Assembly: GCA_036005605.1 (NCBI GenBank)
Contig: DASYQJ010000157.1
Span: 1 to 10,507, forward strand
DNA: 10,507 bases
Origin: JALZAA01 sp036005605
GTDB lineage: Bacteria; Actinomycetota; Acidimicrobiia; IMCC26256; JACDBD01
Direction of reading: 5' to 3'
Shown here: one piece after another, positions 6,652 to 10,507 of the stretch
Numbering within the stretch: position 1 is the first letter of the stretch
Layout: each line of letters begins with the position of its first letter
The notes under the pieces: generated by a model
What the model was told of the DNA's origin: nothing
The model's input: only the letters and a program-made list of their open reading frames with translations
Databases searched by the model: none
Made by a program: the position numbers and the translations under genes

Positions 6652-7484
6652 CCGTCGCGATCGTCACCGACAGCGCCGCCGCCCTGCCATCCGAGCTCGT
6701 TGCGCGGCACGGGATCACCGTCGTGCCGATGTGGCTGACGATCGGCGGGGACTCAGTACGCGAAGGCGAGCGGCCGTTGAGCGAGCTGCTGGGCGACGAG
6801 CGCGTCTCGACTTCCGGTCCCGCACCGGGTGAGTTCCAGCAGGCCATCGAGTCACGTCTCGGCGACGACGGCGTCCTCGTCCTCACGATCGCCGCCAGCA
6901 TGAGCGGCACGCACGAGGCGGCGACGATCGCCGCTGGTCAGCTCGGCGACCACGTGCGCGTCGTCGACACCGCGACCGCAGCCGGCGCCGAAGCGCTCGT
7001 CGTGCTGGCCGCGGCGGGCGCCGCCGAACGGGGCGCGTCGCTCGACGAGGTGGAGGCGGAGGCCAAGGACGTCGTCGAACGCGTGCAGCTCGTCGCCTCC
7101 GTCCCGAGCCTCGACCACCTCGTGCGCAGCGGACGCGTGCCCGGCATCGCGGGCTGGGCCGGGCGGCGGCTGCGCATCAACCCGCTGTTCGAGTTCGGCG
7201 GCGGACGGGTCCGGCGCCTGCGGCCGGCGCTGAGCGCCGAGGCGGCCACCGACCGGATGGTCGGCCGGCTTGTGCGCTCACGCGAGCCGAACACCCGGCT
7301 GCACGTGGCCGCGCTGCACGCACTGGCACCCGACGCGGCCGAAGGTGTGCTCGAGCGGGTCGAGGCCGAGGTCACGCCGGCGACGAAGTTCGTCGGCGAG
7401 TTCGGTTCGGTGATGGTCGTGCACACCGGACCCGGCCTGTACGGCCTCGCCTGGTGGTGGGAGCCGGACGGGCGGGATGGATAG
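6648..7484 (+). CDS. DegV family protein, FakB-like fatty-acid-binding protein
   Basis: The 278-residue protein has the family's usual length and landmarks: VAIVTDSAAALP (3-14), GITVVPMWLTIGG (22-34), TSGPAPGEF (55-63), SMSGTHEAA (84-92), VVDTATAAGAEALVVL (105-120), LVRSGRVPG (158-166), RINPLFEFGGGRV (176-188) and VVHTGPGLYGLAWW (257-270). DegV/FakB proteins bind a long-chain fatty acid. With the kinase FakA they produce acyl-phosphate, the acyl donor for PlsY. No FakA gene is visible in this window. The binding elements TSxP, SGT and HTGPG are present, so ligand binding is plausible; the fatty acid type is unknown. No signal peptide is seen, so it is cytoplasmic. ATG 6648 overlaps the MFS stop as ATGA. 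It is the last gene of the trio and converges on the hydrolase gene with a 27-bp gap. Confidence 0.9.
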   Translation: MTVAIVTDSAAALPSELVARHGITVVPMWLTIGGDSVREGERPLSELLGDERVSTSGPAPGEFQQAIESRLGDDGVLVLTIAASMSGTHEAATIAAGQLGDHVRVVDTATAAGAEALVVLAAAGAAERGASLDEVEAEAKDVVERVQLVASVPSLDHLVRSGRVPGIAGWAGRRLRINPLFEFGGGRVRRLRPALSAEAATDRMVGRLVRSREPNTRLHVAALHALAPDAAEGVLERVEAEVTPATKFVGEFGSVMVVHTGPGLYGLAWWWEPDGRDG

Positions 7485-7511
7485 TGCGTGCACAGAGCCC
7501 GTTGAGCGGCG

Positions 7512-8285
7512 TTAGGTACGCATGGAGGGGTCGAGCACCCAGTCGACGGCGTCGCGGATCGCGGCGACGGACTGCGGGGCGAAGGCGTGGCCCATGGCGG
7601 GCACGATCTGCAGGCGGCGCGGCTCGCCGGCGACCTCGTAGAGCTCGGTGGCGTCGGACGCGGGCACGAACCGGTCGGCGGCGCCGTGCAGGAACGCCAC
7701 CGGCGCCTGCACCTTCGGGACCAGCTCGATCGGCGGCTCGGGGTTCGTCCAGCGTGGGGCGACCTGCACGCCCATCAAGCGGGACGCCACGGCACGGCCG
7801 ACGCGGGTGCGGGTGAGCCCGGCGGCGAGCACACCCTGCACGTTGCGAGGGAGGCGCCAGTACGCCGGACAGCTCACCGACACGATACCGGCGAGCCCGT
7901 CGGCGTGCGCGGCGAACCGCAAGGCGGCGATCGCGCCCATCGACGCGCCGACGAGCACGACGCGGTCGTTGCGCTCGCGTGCGGCTTCGACTGCCGCCGC
8001 CACGTCGTGACGCTCGAGGTCGCCGAGCGTCGAATGCCCCTCCGACGTGCCGTGACCGCGCGCGTCGTAGCACACGATGTCGACACCGTCGGTGTGCAGC
8101 GCTTCCGCCACGTCGCACACGGCGGGGTCGTTGGCCGAAGCAGTGAACCCGTGCACGAGGACGACGGCCGCGCGCGGTGCGTCGGCCCGCAGCCATTGGC
8201 GCCCGGTGAGGACGACGTCGTCGGTTGTGGTGAATAGCGGTGTCGGCACGCTCGCCCCGGGCAGCTCTCCGATTGCTGCACTCAC
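7512..8285 (-). CDS. Alpha/beta-fold serine hydrolase
   Basis: The 257-residue product is a compact alpha/beta hydrolase. LVHGFTAS (43-50) provides the HG oxyanion element, and VCYDARGHGTSEG (71-83) is typical of the Hydrolase_4/monoacylglycerol-lipase-like group. LVGASMGAIAAL (111-122) is the nucleophile elbow with Ser115. HGAADRFVP (200-208) carries Asp204 and PAMGHAF (229-235) carries His233, completing the triad. A short cap lies at about 141-185. It should cleave esters or related bonds in the cytoplasm, as no signal peptide is seen. A lysophospholipase or monoacylglycerol lipase role would suit the lipid-related neighbours but is not shown. GTG 8285 is chosen because the open frame further upstream runs antisense through glpD and lacks hydrolase character. 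There is no clear ribosome-binding site. It diverges from glpD with a 72-bp gap. Confidence 0.88.
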   Translation of the reverse strand: MSAAIGELPGASVPTPLFTTTDDVVLTGRQWLRADAPRAAVVLVHGFTASANDPAVCDVAEALHTDGVDIVCYDARGHGTSEGHSTLGDLERHDVAAAVEAARERNDRVVLVGASMGAIAALRFAAHADGLAGIVSVSCPAYWRLPRNVQGVLAAGLTRTRVGRAVASRLMGVQVAPRWTNPEPPIELVPKVQAPVAFLHGAADRFVPASDATELYEVAGEPRRLQIVPAMGHAFAPQSVAAIRDAVDWVLDPSMRT

Positions 8286-8344
8286 AGTGCCACAAGTTCG
8301 TCGCGTCCGGGGATCGGGGCCGGGCCACTCGCACGACCCGGCGG

Positions 8345-8350
8345 TAGCCT
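8345..8350 (+). promoter_or_regulatory. Candidate -10 element (TAGCCT) for glpD, possibly leaderless
   Basis: The hexamer TAGCCT fits the TANNNT pattern of actinobacterial -10 elements. It ends 7 nt before the glpD ATG, so transcription would start at or next to the start codon. No matching -35 box and only a weak GGGCGA upstream of the ATG are seen. Such hexamers occur by chance, so this is tentative. Confidence 0.3.
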
Positions 8351-8357
8351 CGGGCGA

Positions 8358-10007
8358 ATGGACACGCCGCGCCGCCCGCCGCCCTTCGATCGGGCGGAGG
8401 CTCTCGAACGCCTGGCGGCCGAGCAGTTCGACGTCCTGGTCGTCGGGGGCGGGATCACCGGCGCCGGTGTCGCGCTGGACGCGGCGAGCCGGGGGTTGCG
8501 CACCGCGCTCGTCGAGCGGGACGACTTCGCCTCGGGGACGTCGTCGAAGAGCTCGAAGCTCGTGCACGGCGGTCTCCGCTACCTGCAACAACGCGAGGTC
8601 GGCCTCGTCTACGAGGGCCTGGCCGAGCGCCAGGTCGCGCTGCGCAACGCCCCCCACCTCGTGCGGGTCCTTCCCTTCCTCATCCCGGTGCTCACCAAGG
8701 ACGGTGTGATCAGCCGGCGTCTGGCCCGTGCCCTGGGTGGCGCCCTGTGGATGTACGACCTCACCGGCGGGTTGCGCATCGGCAAGCGGCACAAACGCGT
8801 CTCTTCCGACCAGGCGGTCATGCACATGCCGACCCTGCGCGCCGACCGCGTCGCCGGTGGCTACCTCTACCACGACGCGCACACGGACGACGCTCGTCTG
8901 ACGCTCACGCTCTGTCGGACCGCCGCCGCGCATGGTGCGGTCGTGGCGAACTACGCCGGCGTCACGTCACTCCGGAAGGACGAGAAGGGACGTATTCGCG
9001 GCGCGCGCGTGCAGGCCGACGGGGATGAGGTCGAGGTGCGGGCGGACGTCGTCGTGAACGCGGCCGGCGTCTGGACCGACGACGTGCGCGCGCTCGACGA
9101 ACCGAGTCATCCGCACTCGATCCGGCCCGCGAAGGGCATCCACATCACCGTGCCTTGGACCAAGGTGCGCAACGACATCGCCGTCGTGGTTCCCGTCGCC
9201 AAGGACCGGCGCTCGGTGTTCGTCGTGCCATGGGGCGACCTGACGTACGTCGGCACCACCGACACCGACTACGACGGCCCCCTCGACGACCCCGAGTGCA
9301 CGCCCGACGATGTCGCCTACCTGCTCCGGGCCCTGAACGCCGTGATCACCGACCCCGTCCGGGAGGACGACGTGCTGGGCACCTGGGCGGGGCTGCGGCC
9401 ATTGCTGCGCACCGCCGCCAACGACCGAACCGCCGACTTGTCCCGCCGGCACGCGGTGCGCCGCTCCGAGGGCGGCCTCGTGACGGTCACGGGCGGGAAG
9501 CTCACGACGTACCGGCGGATGGCCGCCGACACGGTCGACGAGGTCGACGCCGTTCTCGGGAAGCGCCGCCGCTGCCGCACCAAGCAATTGAAGCTGATCG
9601 GCGCGGACGGCTACGAGGACCCGCCCGAGACCAACGAGCCGAGCCGTCATGAGCACCTCGCCCACCGCTACGGCACCGAGGGGGCAGAGGTCGAAGCACT
9701 CGTCGACCAGGAGCCCGCGCTCGGTGAGCCGCTCGTGCCGGGCCTCCCGTACCTGAAGGCCGAGGCCGTGCACGCGGTGCGCAGCGAGATGGCCCGCACG
9801 CTCGACGACGTGCTCACCCGCCGGACCCGGGCCCGCTTGCTCGCCCGCGACGACTCGGCCGCCGCGGCCGAGGTCGCCGCCGTGCTCGTCGGGCGCGAGC
9901 TGGGCTGGGACGACGCCGAGCGTGCCCGGCAGGTCAAGGAGTACCGGGCGGCGGTGGCGGCCGAACGCGACGCCGCCGACCTGCCCGAGACTCAGCTGGG
10001 GACCTAG
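8358..10007 (+). CDS. glpD: Aerobic-type FAD-dependent glycerol-3-phosphate dehydrogenase
   Basis: The 549-residue protein is full length for GlpD. It oxidises sn-glycerol-3-phosphate to dihydroxyacetone phosphate through FAD and passes electrons to the membrane quinone pool. The N-terminal dinucleotide-binding fold DVLVVGGGITGAGVALDAAS (25-44) has the GxGxxG core. The family signature SGTSSKSSKLVHGGLRYLQ (59-77), VVNAAGVWTDDV (232-243), RPAKGIHITVP (256-266), GTWAGLRPLL (341-350) and VTGGKLTTYRRMA (377-389) follow. A C-terminal DAO_C-type helical domain spans about 405-535. All the motifs expected of an active enzyme are visible. No membrane segment is present; peripheral association is usual for the family. 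ATG 8358 gives a normal N-terminus. An FAD-binding oxidase gene starts 8 bp downstream, so the two are probably one operon. Confidence 0.93.
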   Translation: MDTPRRPPPFDRAEALERLAAEQFDVLVVGGGITGAGVALDAASRGLRTALVERDDFASGTSSKSSKLVHGGLRYLQQREVGLVYEGLAERQVALRNAPHLVRVLPFLIPVLTKDGVISRRLARALGGALWMYDLTGGLRIGKRHKRVSSDQAVMHMPTLRADRVAGGYLYHDAHTDDARLTLTLCRTAAAHGAVVANYAGVTSLRKDEKGRIRGARVQADGDEVEVRADVVVNAAGVWTDDVRALDEPSHPHSIRPAKGIHITVPWTKVRNDIAVVVPVAKDRRSVFVVPWGDLTYVGTTDTDYDGPLDDPECTPDDVAYLLRALNAVITDPVREDDVLGTWAGLRPLLRTAANDRTADLSRRHAVRRSEGGLVTVTGGKLTTYRRMAADTVDEVDAVLGKRRRCRTKQLKLIGADGYEDPPETNEPSRHEHLAHRYGTEGAEVEALVDQEPALGEPLVPGLPYLKAEAVHAVRSEMARTLDDVLTRRTRARLLARDDSAAAAEVAAVLVGRELGWDDAERARQVKEYRAAVAAERDAADLPETQLGT

Positions 10008-10015
10008 CCGGCGCG

Positions 10016-10507
10016 ATGGGCGCGACCGGGCAGCCGACACCACCGATCGCGTTCGGTGGATCCGCTGCCGAGGTGCGCGCGCACCTCTCCGCGCCTGCAG
10101 TCACCGTCGACGACAAGGTGCTGACGCGGCTGCGGTCGGCGTGCTCCGACGTCACCGTCGACGCCGAAGTTGTCGCGGAAGCGAGCCGCGACTGGTGGCC
10201 GCTGGCGATGATCTGGGCGCTCGACGGGCAGGTCGCGGCGCGCGCCGGCGCAGTCGCGCGGCCGGGGTCAGGAGAAGAGGTGGCGGCGGTGTTGCGCGTC
10301 TGCGACGACGCCCGCGTCCCCGTCACGGCGGCGGCAGGGCGCAGCGGCGTCTGCGGCGCCAGCGTGCCGCTGCACGGCGGCGTCGTGCTCGACCTCTGCG
10401 CGCTGTCCGGCATCGTCGACGTCGACAGCGAGTCGCTCGTGCTCGACGTCCTCCCGGGCACGTTCGGCACGTGGCTCGAAAACACGCTGCGCTCCGAACA
10501 CGGCGCG
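10016..10507 (+). CDS. FAD-binding oxidase, alkyl-DHAP-synthase/GlcD-like, N-terminal part (runs off window)
   Basis: An open frame from ATG 10016 runs to the last base, giving 164 residues without a stop. After a variable N-terminus it shows RDWWPLAMIWALDG (58-71), AVARPGSGEEVAAVLRVCDD (79-98) and VPVTAAAGRSGVCGASVPLH (101-120). VVLDLCALSGIVDVD (123-137) and VLPGTFGTWLENTLR (145-159) follow. This is the start of a vanillyl-alcohol-oxidase-type FAD domain (FAD_binding_4), with the pyrophosphate-binding loop at about 102-115. It looks most like proteins annotated as alkyldihydroxyacetonephosphate synthase-like or glycolate-oxidase-subunit-like. These cannot be told apart because the C-terminal domain is missing. 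An alkyl-DHAP synthase would use acyl-DHAP, which would link it to the DHAP made by GlpD. Only a weak upstream GGGGA is seen, so coupling to glpD is likely. Confidence 0.8.
   Translation, partial: MGATGQPTPPIAFGGSAAEVRAHLSAPAVTVDDKVLTRLRSACSDVTVDAEVVAEASRDWWPLAMIWALDGQVAARAGAVARPGSGEEVAAVLRVCDDARVPVTAAAGRSGVCGASVPLHGGVVLDLCALSGIVDVDSESLVLDVLPGTFGTWLENTLRSEHGA

Noticed and set aside
7485..7511. Possible bidirectional terminator between degV and the hydrolase gene
   Set aside because: The 27-bp gap holds only very short self-complementary pieces (GTGCGTGCAC, CCGTTGAGCGG) and no T-tract, so a terminator cannot be supported.
8967..10043. 358-codon - strand open frame opposite glpD
   Set aside because: It is a shadow of GlpD, which has complete family motifs on the + strand.

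Overview
The window is about 10.5 kb of very GC-rich, gene-dense bacterial DNA. GTG starts are common, there are several 4-bp ATGA/GTGA start-stop overlaps, and intergenic gaps are very short. Protein styles (an actinobacterial PlsY-like acyltransferase, a DegV protein, Ala/Arg/Val-rich composition) suggest a high-GC actinobacterium. An Acidimicrobiia-type lineage is my best guess, from recollection of similar proteins and not from any marker gene. I see no rRNA, tRNA, CRISPR array, insertion sequence or phage gene. No gene-free stretch exceeds about 140 bp.

Layout. (1) 1-1655, + strand: the tail of a rhodanese-domain protein, then two complete single-domain rhodaneses. The first has the catalytic Cys and the second has Ser in its place. 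A lytic-transglycosylase-type lipoprotein starts 3 bp after the last rhodanese. (2) 1636-4677, - strand: a secreted galactose-oxidase/glyoxal-oxidase-like protein with the full set of copper and radical-site residues. It is followed 18 bp later by a secreted protein made of two copies of one domain, of unknown function. This pair converges on the transglycosylase gene and overlaps it by 20 bp. (3) 4814-7484, + strand: a tightly coupled trio of PlsY-like acyltransferase, MFS permease and DegV/FakB-like fatty-acid-binding protein, joined by two 4-bp overlaps. (4) 7512-8285, - strand: an alpha/beta hydrolase with a complete Ser-Asp-His triad, convergent with degV. (5) 8358-10507, + strand: FAD-dependent glycerol-3-phosphate dehydrogenase (GlpD), then 8 bp later the start of an FAD-binding oxidase resembling alkyl-dihydroxyacetone-phosphate synthase, cut by the window end.

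How they may work together. The right half reads as a glycerolipid neighbourhood. GlpD oxidises glycerol-3-phosphate to dihydroxyacetone phosphate. PlsY-type enzymes acylate glycerol-3-phosphate from acyl-phosphate. DegV/FakB proteins present fatty acids for acyl-phosphate formation. The last gene may belong to a family that uses acyl-dihydroxyacetone phosphate. The left half looks like cell-envelope and extracellular functions: a wall lytic enzyme and a secreted copper-radical oxidase with a companion. The two halves diverge from a 136-bp spacer at 4678-4813. I did not find an obviously new defence or mobile system. The most unusual items are the oxidase plus duplicated-domain pair, the Cys-less rhodanese, and the plsY-like/MFS/degV operon.
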